The notes under the pieces were generated by a model. The model searched no databases and was not told where the DNA came from. It was given only the letters and a program-made list of their open reading frames with translations. The position numbers were made by a program, and so were the translations under genes. A DNA stretch of 64,000 nucleotides from Marnyiella aurantia. GTDB taxonomy: Bacteria; Bacteroidota; Bacteroidia; Flavobacteriales; Weeksellaceae. Below, in pieces: positions 8,746-17,781 of the stretch (its first letter is position 1; each line of letters begins with the position of its first letter). The DNA lies in NCBI RefSeq assembly GCF_014041915.1, contig NZ_CP059472.1, positions 1,488,001 to 1,552,000 of the forward strand, read 5' to 3'.

Positions 8746-9651
8746 ATGAGCTGGACTGAAAAAATTAAAGATTTTGAAATCTTCCTGAAATTTGAGCGGA
8801 ATTTTTCAGACAATACGCTGGATGCGTACCTGCGCGACATCAGAAAACTGCAGAATTACGCAGAAACTGAACTTACGGGCACAGGACCCCAGGAAATAAC
8901 TTTCACGCAACTGCAGGAGTATCTTTACCAGCTGTCCAAACAGAAATTCAGTGAGCGGTCTCAAGCCAGATGGGTGTCATCTATAAAAGCATTCTTCAAA
9001 TATCTGGTGGAAGATGAAATCCGGACAGATAATCCGGCTATTCTTCTGGAAGGTCCCAAACTGGGTCTTTATCTGCCCGATACACTTTCGTTTGATGATA
9101 TTGAGCGGATTATTACAGCAATAGATATATCCACGGATCTTGGGAAGCGCAACCAATGTATGATAGAAGTTCTGTATGGTTGCGGCCTGCGTGTATCTGA
9201 ACTTATTGACATAAAGATCTCCAATATCAACTATAAGGAAAACTATCTTAAAGTAGACGGGAAAGGTGATAAATCCCGGTTTGTGCCGCTTGCAGATTAT
9301 ACTACCAGGCTGATCCGCGATTACATCAAGAATGTGCGGTCACAATATAAGATAAACAAGAAATTTGAAGATATCCTTTTCCTGAACAGCCGCGGTTCCG
9401 CAATGTCCAGGGTAATTGTATTCATCATCATCAAGGAGCTTACTGAAAAAGCAGGCATCAGTAAACGCATTTCGCCCCACACCTTCAGACACTCATTTGC
9501 AACGCATCTGCTTCAGAACGGTGCAGACCTGCGGTATATCCAGGAAATGCTGGGCCACTCCAGTATCACAACTACTGAAATATACACTCACCTGAAGACC
9601 GAAGAACTTCGGGACGTCATCTTAAATTACCATCCAAGGAATATTACATGA
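8746..9651 (+). CDS. xerD: Tyrosine recombinase XerD
   Basis: Site-specific recombinase that acts with a partner at dif to resolve chromosome dimers. It has an N-terminal SAM-like DNA-binding domain (residues 1-90) and a catalytic domain with the first Arg in CGLRVSELIDIK, His-x-x-Arg in SPHTFRHSFATHLLQ, the second His in LGHSSITTTEIYTH and the Tyr nucleophile in that same segment. Length 301 residues is standard. The stop codon overlaps the ATG of the NUDIX gene (ATGA), which indicates translational coupling. Nothing nearby suggests an integron or phage integrase. Confidence 0.93.
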   Translation: MSWTEKIKDFEIFLKFERNFSDNTLDAYLRDIRKLQNYAETELTGTGPQEITFTQLQEYLYQLSKQKFSERSQARWVSSIKAFFKYLVEDEIRTDNPAILLEGPKLGLYLPDTLSFDDIERIITAIDISTDLGKRNQCMIEVLYGCGLRVSELIDIKISNINYKENYLKVDGKGDKSRFVPLADYTTRLIRDYIKNVRSQYKINKKFEDILFLNSRGSAMSRVIVFIIIKELTEKAGISKRISPHTFRHSFATHLLQNGADLRYIQEMLGHSSITTTEIYTHLKTEELRDVILNYHPRNIT

Positions 9652-10157
9652 ACTCCGGTCTGAAATACTGCCCAAGTTGCGGTACAGAGTGCCTGAAATG
9701 GGAGGAAGAAAAAAAGTGGTCCTGTGGCTGTGGATTTGTCCTCTACCACAATGTTGCCTCGGCAATAGCAGTAGTAATACGTCATGGAAATGAACTTTTC
9801 TTCACCCGCAGAAACCGGGAGCCACAGGTGGGTAAACTGGATTTGCCCGGTGGATTTGTAGATCCCCACGAATCGGCAGAGGACACCTGCTGCCGCGAAC
9901 TCTATGAAGAATTGGGTCTTCTGATTGATGTGGGCAGACTGAAGTACCTTTCCTCACTGCCAAACATCTATAAATACAAAGAGATCTCCTATAATACACT
10001 GGACCTCTTTTATGAATATGAGGTTGATGAGAAATTTGATGTTGAGCTTGAACTCTCAGAAATTTCAGAAACCTTCTGGATAGACCGTACCAAGATTGAT
10101 CTGGAGGAACTCGCGTTTGAATCCCAGAGAAAATTCCTCTGGAACTATTTACGCTGA
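9648..10157 (+). CDS. NUDIX hydrolase with N-terminal zinc ribbon
   Basis: Hydrolase of nucleoside diphosphates linked to another group. Residues 1-30 hold a zinc ribbon (CPSCG, then CGCGFVLYHN). The Nudix box is intact: GGFVDPHE, then CRELYEELGL with the metal-binding glutamates. This zinc-ribbon plus Nudix order resembles NudC-like NADH pyrophosphatases and ADP-ribose hydrolases; the substrate cannot be told. The gene starts inside the xerD stop codon and ends convergent with the ABC transporter operon. Confidence 0.9.
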   Translation: MNSGLKYCPSCGTECLKWEEEKKWSCGCGFVLYHNVASAIAVVIRHGNELFFTRRNREPQVGKLDLPGGFVDPHESAEDTCCRELYEELGLLIDVGRLKYLSSLPNIYKYKEISYNTLDLFYEYEVDEKFDVELELSEISETFWIDRTKIDLEELAFESQRKFLWNYLR

Positions 10158-10185
10158 TTCAGAACTCTAGCATCTGCGACCGTTG

Positions 10186-10893
10186 CTATTCCCCCGCATC
10201 CCCGGCAAAAAAGGCTTCCAGCTCACGAAGTGTTTCCGGACTGGTTGCAATATCACGAACTATTTTTCCCCGATTGAGGACCACAATCCTGTTACTTACC
10301 TCCGTAGTATGCGCCAGGTCATGGCTTGAGATCAGAAAGGTTACCTGATGATTTTGGGACCAGTCGCGGATAAGTTTTTTAAGTTTGAACTGGGTACTCG
10401 GATCCAGGTTGGCAAAAGGTTCATCCAGAATTATGATATCAGGAGTTCCGATGAGTGCCCCTACTATTCCCACCTTCTTTTGGTTTCCCTTGGACAGATC
10501 CCGCACATATTTCTTCCCGTTCAGTATCTCCCCATTGAAGAAGTCGGTGAACTGCTGCAGAAACACATCAACAGAGGCCCTGTTCTGTCCGCGAAGCTCG
10601 CCCAGAAAATAAAAGTATTCCTCAGGTGTAAGGTAACCAATCAGAAAAGATTCATCTATAAAGGCAGATGTAAGGCCCTTCCAGTTCTCACTTTCAGCTA
10701 CATTCTCGCCAGCGATCTGTATCTGGCCTGTACTGGCTTCTATAAGATCTAGCAGCAGCGAAAACAGCGTTGTTTTGCCTGCACCGTTGTTACCAACCAA
10801 TCCGAAACTTTCCCCCTTAGGAATCTCCAGAAAAGGAATGTTTAAAACTTCAGTCGTACCGTATACCTTAGAAATATTTTGAACTGTAATCAT
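10186..10893 (-). CDS. ABC transporter ATP-binding protein
   Basis: Cytoplasmic ATPase subunit of an ABC exporter. Walker A is GNNGAGKTT, the signature is LSKGNQKKVG, Walker B is IIILDEPFANLDP, and the switch His lies in LISSHDL. Length 235 residues is normal. It follows the permease gene by five bases, so the two form one transporter. The cargo is unknown. Confidence 0.92.
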   Translation of the reverse strand: MITVQNISKVYGTTEVLNIPFLEIPKGESFGLVGNNGAGKTTLFSLLLDLIEASTGQIQIAGENVAESENWKGLTSAFIDESFLIGYLTPEEYFYFLGELRGQNRASVDVFLQQFTDFFNGEILNGKKYVRDLSKGNQKKVGIVGALIGTPDIIILDEPFANLDPSTQFKLKKLIRDWSQNHQVTFLISSHDLAHTTEVSNRIVVLNRGKIVRDIATSPETLRELEAFFAGDAGE

Positions 10894-10898
10894 CGTAT

Positions 10899-12368
10899 TT
10901 AGTTTTCTTTTTTAAATGCCTGAAGGGTGGAATATTTCTGTGTTTTGTACACCTTCACAATTAGATCAAATATGTAGTTTCGGAGCATGAAACCAACTGC
11001 GCCCAGCAGACCCAGGGCCGCAACTGCCGCGTACATTCCGAAAAGGTATTTTACTATAGCAAAGACTGCCATTGGCAGGACCATTTGGGGTATCGCAATC
11101 AGAAGTACTTTCATGTTGAAACTATTCTTACCGCCACCAAAACTTTTTGCTGTAGAGTTCAGGTCAATCGCTTGCTTGTTGTAGGCACCTGCAAGCAAGG
11201 TAAGGTAGGAATTTACTCCCAGATTATAAAGCCCGGCCCCCAGCACAGTAAGATAGATTTCCCATCCGAAATACAGGTAGGCTGTGGACAATATCATGCC
11301 TATTAAAATACTCAGGATAATAAGCGACCATTTGGCCATCAGAAACTTTTTATAAGGAACCTGCTGGGTCATCATTAGCGGGTAATAAGAAGAATCCCAG
11401 GCCGGAACCCGCTGTCCGAACATCATCATAAAGCCACCGGTTACGAAGATGGCCGCAAAAAGTTTCATGAAATCCGTTTGGTAGGCGCCGTTAAAAAATA
11501 ACAGACCGTAAAAAAGAAAGGCAATGCTCATATAAAGCGTAACCTTTGCAGCCTTACTGCGCCTCAGCAGGCGGATATCATTGTTGATGAAAGTGCCCAT
11601 GGTCCCAAAACGCTGCAGGAATTCGATATTCTCGGTTTTACCCTCTGCCTTTTCAAGTTCAAGACCTTTATCCAGATAGAAATTGCCAAGGATACTTTGG
11701 TAGCACAGGTAGGCAACGGTTGCAGCAAGAACTCCTGAAATCAGGAAGGCACCCGGAATATTGTAAAAAGAATAAAAAAACGATTCAGAATAGGACAGAA
11801 AAGGTATGTACCCATAGTAATCGAGTGCACCCAAACCTATTATAACGGCAGCTACCGAAAACAAGACGGTGTTCTTCTTATTCAGCAGGATATTCAGGAA
11901 GTTATTGAAGTAGAAGACGAACATTATCCCAAAAAGGAACATCAGCACTCCTGTAACCGAATAACCACCGTGGAATATAAGGAGTGCACAGAAAGGAATC
12001 ATAAAAAGCAGGTACCCCCAGTTGAAGAAATGTAGGAATATCCGGAGAATGGTATAATTAACCAATTGCTTTTTTTTGATATTCTGACCCAGGAAAGGCT
12101 TGATATTCTGGGTAGGCATCTGCTGCATAAAGTAGCGGATAAGTAAGTCGACAACAGCGTAATAGAGAAAATATCTGCTGAAAATCCGGATCGGATCCTG
12201 CTGCAGTTCTTCCTTAACAAAAAAATACACACCGAACGCCGCTCCTATAAATGCGGCAGCCATCCAGAAATAAGAAAAGGCCACGAGCAATTTCATGATC
12301 AGGTTTACGCCAAACTGTGGATTGCGGAGGAAATGCTTTAATTCCAGGGAGAGTAGTCTAAAATACAT
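10899..12368 (-). CDS. ABC transporter permease, DUF5687-like
   Basis: Integral membrane protein of 489 residues with about a dozen hydrophobic spans, beginning MYFRLLSLELKHFLRNP. The composition, the length and the pairing with a single ATPase gene match the DUF5687 permeases seen in Flavobacteriia. It lies 19 bases downstream of recN on the same strand. It contains no signature that identifies the exported substrate. Confidence 0.82.
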   Translation of the reverse strand: MYFRLLSLELKHFLRNPQFGVNLIMKLLVAFSYFWMAAAFIGAAFGVYFFVKEELQQDPIRIFSRYFLYYAVVDLLIRYFMQQMPTQNIKPFLGQNIKKKQLVNYTILRIFLHFFNWGYLLFMIPFCALLIFHGGYSVTGVLMFLFGIMFVFYFNNFLNILLNKKNTVLFSVAAVIIGLGALDYYGYIPFLSYSESFFYSFYNIPGAFLISGVLAATVAYLCYQSILGNFYLDKGLELEKAEGKTENIEFLQRFGTMGTFINNDIRLLRRSKAAKVTLYMSIAFLFYGLLFFNGAYQTDFMKLFAAIFVTGGFMMMFGQRVPAWDSSYYPLMMTQQVPYKKFLMAKWSLIILSILIGMILSTAYLYFGWEIYLTVLGAGLYNLGVNSYLTLLAGAYNKQAIDLNSTAKSFGGGKNSFNMKVLLIAIPQMVLPMAVFAIVKYLFGMYAAVAALGLLGAVGFMLRNYIFDLIVKVYKTQKYSTLQAFKKEN

Positions 12369-12387
12369 ATCCTTTATTTTTTTTGAA

Positions 12388-14037
12388 TTAATTCATAAGA
12401 AGCCTGGCCTGCTCTATGGCAGCCTGTGTTACTTTGGCACCGGAAAGAAGCTGAGCGATTTCCTGCAGTTTTTCATCCGCATCCAGCGGGCGGATCGTAC
12501 TTTGTGTACGGCCGGAAACTTCTTCCTTCTGAACTTTAAAATGATCATCACCTTTAGCCGCCACCTGCGCCAGGTGGGTAATAACGATAAGCTGCATATT
12601 CCGGGACATTTCGCGCATCACATTGCCCATTTCCTCAGCAATCTTACCGGAAACTCCAGTGTCCAGCTCATCCAGAATAAGTGTGGGGAGCTCGGCATTC
12701 TCGGCCATCAGTTTCTTTACGGAAAGCATGACGCGTGACCGTTCACCACCAGAGATTGCGGTTTCAATTGGTTTAAGCGGAAATCCGGTGTTCGCCTGGA
12801 ACAGTAAACTTATATTCTCCTTGCCAAATCGGCTGAAGTCTGGTCTAGCGGTAAGTTCCACCTCAATCTTTGCCTTCTCCAGACCCAGCTGCTTAAGTAA
12901 GGTTTCTATCTTATTTTTGAAGACGGGCACCGCTTTCTTGCGGTTAGAAGCAAGTAACTTGGCAAGACGCGTCAGATTTTTCTCCTGTTCAGAAATTTCG
13001 GCTTCAGTATCCTGAATCAGCTGCTGAAGTTCGTCCATTCCGGACTGCTCGCCGGCAAGTGCATCGCGCACCTCTATCAGTTCAGCGACTGTGGCAACCT
13101 GATGTTTCAGGAACAGTGAATTGATGCGGTTTACTTTTTCATTAAGTCTTTCCAGCACTTCGGGATCAGTCTCAATCTTCTCAGCTTCATTCTGAAGGTC
13201 GAATACGATGTCCTTGAATTCCACGATGTTTTCTGCCAAACGGGTATTCAGCAACGTAAATTCATGTGACAGATCCGCGATCCTGTTCAGTTTAGACTTT
13301 ACATCATTTATCGTGTCCAGAAGACCGATCTGTTCAGCATCAAGTTTAACGAAAATATCCTTCAGGTTTTCTGTAATTGCATCTGCGTTTTCCTGCTTTT
13401 TCAGCTGGTTCAGCAAATCTTCCCAATCTACCTCGTCCAGACTGGCTTCGCTGAGTTCAGTAAGCAAAAACTGCTTATAATCCGCTTCTTTATTTCCTTC
13501 ACTCAGCTGGAGCTTATATCCATGGAGTTTGGACTTGAGATGATTAAAAGCCTCAAATGCGGCTTTATAATCAACAATCAATGATTTATTCTCAGAAAGA
13601 CCGTCCACAATGCTGAACTGGTAATCTTCGTCAAAGAGATTTGAGGTTTCGAACTGCGAATGTATGTCAATGAGTTTTCCTGAAAGTGATTTCAGAACCT
13701 CCAGCGTTACCGGCACATCATTGATGAAAGCACGCGACTTACCAGTGGGCAACAATTCCCGGCGTACAAGGGTATGAGTTTCAAAATCAAGGTCATTATC
13801 AAGAAAGAACTGTGTATATGATTCATCAAGAAGAAACTCGGCTTCCACAACACTTTTAGTGGCTGAATCCTGCATCGCTTTCACGTCGGCCCGTTCGCCC
13901 ATAATAAGACGCAGCGCACCCAGGATAATGGATTTTCCGGCTCCCGTTTCACCTGTAATAACCTGCAGACCTTTATTTATCTGAAGTTCCAGTGAATCAA
14001 TAAGCGCAAAATTCTTTATAAAAATTCGGTTCAGCAT
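12388..14037 (-). CDS. recN: DNA repair protein RecN
   Basis: SMC-like ATPase involved in double-strand-break repair. The N-terminal ATPase half has Walker A (GETGAGKSIILGAL, about residues 29-42), a long coiled-coil centre and a C-terminal half with the signature AISGGERSRVMLSVKKL and Walker B TLILDELDTGVSG. Length 549 residues is typical. It is preceded by a likely terminator directly at its start and by porD and coaBC; this coaBC-porD-recN order is common in Bacteroidota. Confidence 0.95.
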   Translation of the reverse strand: MLNRIFIKNFALIDSLELQINKGLQVITGETGAGKSIILGALRLIMGERADVKAMQDSATKSVVEAEFLLDESYTQFFLDNDLDFETHTLVRRELLPTGKSRAFINDVPVTLEVLKSLSGKLIDIHSQFETSNLFDEDYQFSIVDGLSENKSLIVDYKAAFEAFNHLKSKLHGYKLQLSEGNKEADYKQFLLTELSEASLDEVDWEDLLNQLKKQENADAITENLKDIFVKLDAEQIGLLDTINDVKSKLNRIADLSHEFTLLNTRLAENIVEFKDIVFDLQNEAEKIETDPEVLERLNEKVNRINSLFLKHQVATVAELIEVRDALAGEQSGMDELQQLIQDTEAEISEQEKNLTRLAKLLASNRKKAVPVFKNKIETLLKQLGLEKAKIEVELTARPDFSRFGKENISLLFQANTGFPLKPIETAISGGERSRVMLSVKKLMAENAELPTLILDELDTGVSGKIAEEMGNVMREMSRNMQLIVITHLAQVAAKGDDHFKVQKEEVSGRTQSTIRPLDADEKLQEIAQLLSGAKVTQAAIEQARLLMN

Positions 14038-14040
14038 AAT

Positions 14041-14073
14041 AAAAAAAATGAGCTTTAAGAATACCTAAAGCCC
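14041..14073 (-). terminator. Hairpin with T-run between porD and recN
   Basis: On the minus strand GGGCTTTA (14066-14073) pairs with TAAAGCTC (14050-14057), with one G-U pair, then eight T. The T-run ends three bases before the recN start codon, so it may end porD transcripts or attenuate read-through into recN. Confidence 0.55.
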
Positions 14074-14107
14074 TACAAAAATATTGGTTAATAGTTGATG
14101 CCGCAAG

Positions 14108-15010
14108 TTATTTCCAGTTATTCCACCGTGCTTCTGTATTCTTGGGCGAAAGTGTTATCATAAGCTGTTTCAGCTCGTTCATGTTAACAGCCCCGTTGTT
14201 CCTGGAATCAAAAATATTATAAATCTCAGCTGCTTTTGTATCCAGAAACAAATTGATGGCGTAGTTCTGCTGGAATGAATTTTCAAACTGCTTCAGCGCC
14301 ATCAGCGCATCCGCGATCACTTTCTTTGGGCTGGACTGATCCTGGTTGTACATATTGTCCAGGCCGGAGCGGTGATAGTTGTAAAAAACGGTCCGCACCG
14401 GATTGTAGGAAGGGGCTATGATCCCGTCAATCAAAGCACCTCTGGTACGCGGCCCTTCTACAACAGACCATCCTTCGTAGCCTTTGTTCATCGCGTTACG
14501 CGAAATCTGCTGAGCTTTTGTAAAGTGCTGCTGTCCTCCCATGGACTGAAAACTGTCTGCATCATAGCCCAGGATCATATAAACATAGAAGCTGATGATG
14601 TCCGTAAGATTCTTGCCCGAAAACTGGCGTTCGTTGAAGACCAGGTTTTCATTTTCAACATATTCAAAGTCGATCTTAGTGTCATTAACATTCATGAGCG
14701 GGGACTCATAAGTCGAGTTAAACACCGGCCTTACCGCCTGCACCACCATGGTACCGTTGAAACGGTTTCCCTCACGACCTGTGATCACGAAAGCGAAATT
14801 GGCTTTTACCTTTTCAAAGTTTTGCAGTCTTTTCCCCGTCCAGCTGGTTTTGTTGATGAAGTCGCGCACGTTCTTCTCCAGCGTCTTATAAACCTGCTGG
14901 TTACTTCCGGAAAGCTGCTGCGCATTCACTGTCACATTGGCCATGATCTCCTGTGAGAAAGCGGAACCGGCAAAGAAAAGGATGATGAATATGGAAAGGA
15001 AATTTTTCAT
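14108..15010 (-). CDS. porD: Type IX secretion component PorD (DUF4835 family)
   Basis: Exported protein of the DUF4835/PorD family linked to type IX secretion and gliding in Bacteroidota. I start at the ATG at 15010 because it begins a clean signal peptide (MKNFLSIFIILFFAGSAFSQ); the longer frame adds 12 unrelated residues. Conserved features are the NVTVNAQQLSGSNQQVYKTLE segment and a long domain ending in MITLSPKNTEARW. The neighbours coaBC and recN match the usual locus. The function of PorD is only partly known; assignment is by family resemblance. Confidence 0.88.
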   Translation of the reverse strand: MKNFLSIFIILFFAGSAFSQEIMANVTVNAQQLSGSNQQVYKTLEKNVRDFINKTSWTGKRLQNFEKVKANFAFVITGREGNRFNGTMVVQAVRPVFNSTYESPLMNVNDTKIDFEYVENENLVFNERQFSGKNLTDIISFYVYMILGYDADSFQSMGGQQHFTKAQQISRNAMNKGYEGWSVVEGPRTRGALIDGIIAPSYNPVRTVFYNYHRSGLDNMYNQDQSSPKKVIADALMALKQFENSFQQNYAINLFLDTKAAEIYNIFDSRNNGAVNMNELKQLMITLSPKNTEARWNNWK

Positions 15011-15047
15011 TGTAAGTATTGAGTTTGAGAACGGAAAAATACTCAAT

Positions 15048-16253
15048 TTATTTTAATGTTCCCTGCTGTACGAATTCCAGAATGTCTGCAGCAACAGCCT
15101 GCTTGGATTTCAGCCCAAACTCCGTAATTCCGTCAGACGTAATGAATTTAACCAGATTGGTATCCTTACCGAAGCCTGCTCCCGCATCGCTTAATGAATT
15201 CAGAACGATCATATCCAGATTCTTGCGTTCAAGCTTACCCCGGGCATTCTCCTCTTCGTTCTCAGTTTCCAGTGCAAAACCGACGAGGAACTGATTGTTT
15301 TTCCGCAGCCCCATTTCCGCCAGGATATCAGGATTCTTTATGAGTTCAATGGTGAGATGGGAATCTGACTTTTTAATTTTCTGGGCGGCAACGTTTGCCG
15401 GCGCATAATCTGCTACGGCTGCGCTGGCAATGGCTACATCTACAGTATCATAAAACCTGAACACCTGATCATACATTTCCTGTGCTGAAGTAATTCTGAT
15501 GAGCTGAATCCGTTCATGACCCGTCTGGAGTGATGTTGGACCGGAAATAAGTATCACCTGAGCACCCCGCGCAGCGGCAGCCTCCGCAATAGCAAATCCC
15601 ATCTTGCCCGATGAGTGATTACCGATGAAACGTACCGGATCTATGGCTTCATAAGTTGGCCCGGCAGTTATCAGCACGGTTTTGCCTGCAAATGACTGTG
15701 AATCACTGTATATATTAAGATAATCCGTAATGGATTGGATGATGGTTTCCGGTTCGGCCATCCTGCCTTCGCCTATGAGACCGCTTGCCAGTTCTCCATC
15801 TTCAGCAGGAATAATGAAATGTCCAAAATCTTCCGCTATCTCAAGGTTCTGTCGTGTAGAAGGATGGGCATACATGTCCAGATCCATGGCCGGAGCAATG
15901 AAGACAGGACATTTTGCTGAAAGGTAAGTCGCAATAACAAGATTGTCGCATTGCCCATGCATCATCTTGGCCAGGGTATTAGCGGTACAGGGAGCGATAA
16001 TCATCAGATCTGCCCAGAGCGCAAGGTCCACATGGCTGTTCCAGGTTCCGTTTTCAGAATAGAAGTCAGAATAGACGGGCTTTTTGGAAAGCGTGGAAAG
16101 CGTAAGCGGCGATACAAAATTGGATGCAGCCGGCGTCATAATCACCTGAACTTCCGCACCTTCTTTTATGAAGCTGCGCACCAACAGATTTATTTTATAG
16201 GCTGCGATACCACCGGTTATCGCAATGAGTATTTTTTTATCCTGCAGAATCAT
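15048..16253 (-). CDS. coaBC: Bifunctional phosphopantothenoylcysteine decarboxylase/phosphopantothenate-cysteine ligase
   Basis: Makes 4'-phosphopantetheine precursors in coenzyme A synthesis. The N-terminal flavin decarboxylase half has the GGIAAYK start, the active-site His in SHVDLALWAD and the PAMDLDMY motif (PAMNxxMW type). The C-terminal ligase half begins at TVLITAGPTYEAIDPVRFIGNHSSGKMG. At the place where E. coli CoaC has Cys158, this protein reads ELASGLIGEGRM, with Ser instead of Cys. Length 401 residues is normal. It lies 37 bases upstream of porD. Confidence 0.94.
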   Translation of the reverse strand: MILQDKKILIAITGGIAAYKINLLVRSFIKEGAEVQVIMTPAASNFVSPLTLSTLSKKPVYSDFYSENGTWNSHVDLALWADLMIIAPCTANTLAKMMHGQCDNLVIATYLSAKCPVFIAPAMDLDMYAHPSTRQNLEIAEDFGHFIIPAEDGELASGLIGEGRMAEPETIIQSITDYLNIYSDSQSFAGKTVLITAGPTYEAIDPVRFIGNHSSGKMGFAIAEAAAARGAQVILISGPTSLQTGHERIQLIRITSAQEMYDQVFRFYDTVDVAIASAAVADYAPANVAAQKIKKSDSHLTIELIKNPDILAEMGLRKNNQFLVGFALETENEEENARGKLERKNLDMIVLNSLSDAGAGFGKDTNLVKFITSDGITEFGLKSKQAVAADILEFVQQGTLK

Positions 16254-16298
16254 CGAAAATCTTTGAGCACTAATTTACCCCTTTTTTGCCAAAGTGCA

Positions 16299-16328
16299 TA
16301 AAAAAATCACAGCGGAAAACCGCTGTGA
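16299..16328 (-). terminator. Intrinsic terminator of rpoZ
   Basis: A 9-bp perfect stem, TCACAGCGG (16307-16315) with its complement (16320-16328), tetraloop, then a T-run on the minus strand. It lies 26 bases after the rpoZ stop and separates it from coaBC. Confidence 0.85.
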
Positions 16329-16353
16329 CAATGAGTTATAAGGAAAAAAGAGC

Positions 16354-16677
16354 CTATGCTCTGTCTTCAGTTTTTCTGTAGTAGATTTCTTCGTCCAACC
16401 ACTCTTTTATAGCAATAGAAGTTGGTTTCGGCAGTTTTTCATAGTGCTTGGAGATCTCAATTTGCTCTCTGTTTTCAAAAACCTCTTCAAGAGTTGCATT
16501 GTGCACCGCAAACTCATCCAGTTTTCCGTGAAGTTCGGTACGGATCTCGGCATTGATCTGCTCCGCGCGTTTTCCCATGATTACGATGGCTTCGTAGATG
16601 GAACCTACATTCTGTTCAATCTTGTCCCTGTCGTACGTAATGGTGTTCAGTTCTGCTCTTGTATCTTTTGCGCTCAT
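16354..16677 (-). CDS. rpoZ: RNA polymerase omega subunit, Bacteroidota type
   Basis: Small 107-residue protein matching the Bacteroidota omega/Rpb6 family, which helps assemble RNA polymerase. The segment SIYEAIVIMGKRAEQINAEIR is the usual conserved core (compare the KRA-QI core of omega). The bamD-rpoZ-coaBC-porD-recN order is typical for Flavobacteriia and supports the call. A TATATTTG box lies 30 bases before the start. Confidence 0.9.
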   Translation of the reverse strand: MSAKDTRAELNTITYDRDKIEQNVGSIYEAIVIMGKRAEQINAEIRTELHGKLDEFAVHNATLEEVFENREQIEISKHYEKLPKPTSIAIKEWLDEEIYYRKTEDRA

Positions 16678-16706
16678 TTTGAGAGAGTTATTTATAATTT
16701 AGGATG

Positions 16707-16714
16707 CAAATATA
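16707..16714 (-). promoter_or_regulatory. Possible -7 element of rpoZ
   Basis: TATATTTG on the minus strand, exact TAnnTTTG match, 30 bases before rpoZ and just past the bamD stop. The -33 element is not clear. Confidence 0.4.
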
Positions 16715-16718
16715 GTGA

Positions 16719-17678
16719 TTATTTTTCAAGTGGTAAAGTGACCGCCGGAGGAGGCGTGTTCAGTATAGCACTGTCTCTTAAGGCCTGTTTGGTCTGCTTT
16801 TCGGCATCTGAGGCGGAACGTTCAGTTTCGCGCTGCTGCCTGGCAAGCAAAGTAGCTTTCTGTGCTTCAATTTCCTTCTGTTGACGGTTGAAGCTTTCCT
16901 GCTCTTTTACGAGACGGGCACGGATAGATTCAGCGGTTTTTGAATATTCGGTTCCCGGCATTTCCTTTTCTACGAGTCTTGCAAAAGACAGGGCGCTTTC
17001 AATACGCTCCTGTTTCAGGCTGAATACAGAGTTTACCGCAAGTTCATATCTGGATTTAAGGATATAATCGTAAATGGAAGGTCTTAGTTTTGTAGAGGGA
17101 AAATCGCCCAAAACATTTTCAAATGCAACATCAGCTGCTTTATACTCACCCATTTTGTAATACTGACGGGCATTCTCGTAGGCTTTATATTCCAGTTTGT
17201 AGCTTAACTCATCCGTAAGCTGGCTGATGTTACGTGACCTTTCTGAGGTTGGATATTCGTTCAGGAAGTTCTGCAACTCGTTAATTGCCAGTTCGGTACT
17301 GGTTTGATCCAGGTTATAGTCCATTGAGCCCTCATAATAACAAAGTGCCGACATATAGGCAGCCTCTTCCTTTCTTGGATCCTGTGGGAAAGTTACAGCG
17401 AAGTTTTTAAACTGGTGACCTGCAAGTTTATAATTCTTATCGTAGTAATTGGCATAAGCGGAATTGAACACCACGTTGGGCGCATCGTCTGTTCCCGCAA
17501 CCAGATTGGAAAGCCTTTCATATAAAGCCAATGATTTGGCCCATTTTTTATTGGCAAAATGTTCATTTGCTACCTTAAGGATGAAATCCTTATCGGCACT
17601 TTTAAGTGCCTGGTCATGAACTGTATTACAGGCTGTAACCAATATTGCCGTAAGAAGGATTAAAACAATTTTTTTCAT
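16719..17678 (-). CDS. bamD: Outer membrane assembly lipoprotein BamD
   Basis: Periplasm-facing lipoprotein of the BAM complex that inserts barrel proteins into the outer membrane. The lipobox is LVTAC with Cys at residue 17. TPR-type helices are seen in KWAKSLALYERLSNL, NYKLAGHQFKNFAVTFPQDPRKEEAAYMSALCYY and GEYKAADVAFENVLGDFPSTK, the usual BamD arrangement. After the core there is a polar helical tail (residues about 255-319) with FNRQQKEIEAQKATLLARQQRE, likely coiled coil and longer than in E. coli. Confidence 0.93.
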   Translation of the reverse strand: MKKIVLILLTAILVTACNTVHDQALKSADKDFILKVANEHFANKKWAKSLALYERLSNLVAGTDDAPNVVFNSAYANYYDKNYKLAGHQFKNFAVTFPQDPRKEEAAYMSALCYYEGSMDYNLDQTSTELAINELQNFLNEYPTSERSRNISQLTDELSYKLEYKAYENARQYYKMGEYKAADVAFENVLGDFPSTKLRPSIYDYILKSRYELAVNSVFSLKQERIESALSFARLVEKEMPGTEYSKTAESIRARLVKEQESFNRQQKEIEAQKATLLARQQRETERSASDAEKQTKQALRDSAILNTPPPAVTLPLEK

Positions 17679-17727
17679 AGAATCTTGTCGTGCGGCCTAC
17701 ATATTAGACTGTAAGCCTGTCAGCCTG

Positions 17728-17735
17728 CAAAAATA
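17728..17735 (-). promoter_or_regulatory. Possible -7 element of bamD
   Basis: TATTTTTG on the minus strand, about 50 bases before the bamD start; a TTG lies upstream but at too short a distance (12 bases) to be a clear -33 element. Confidence 0.3.
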
Positions 17736-17781
17736 TAATATTTTTACCAATAGTTTTGGTTTTATGATTATTTAACGCTAA

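Noticed and set aside
8746-9651. XerD as an integrase of a mobile element
   Set aside because: Standard XerD length and active site with core housekeeping neighbours; no attachment repeats, phage genes or tRNA insertion at this place.
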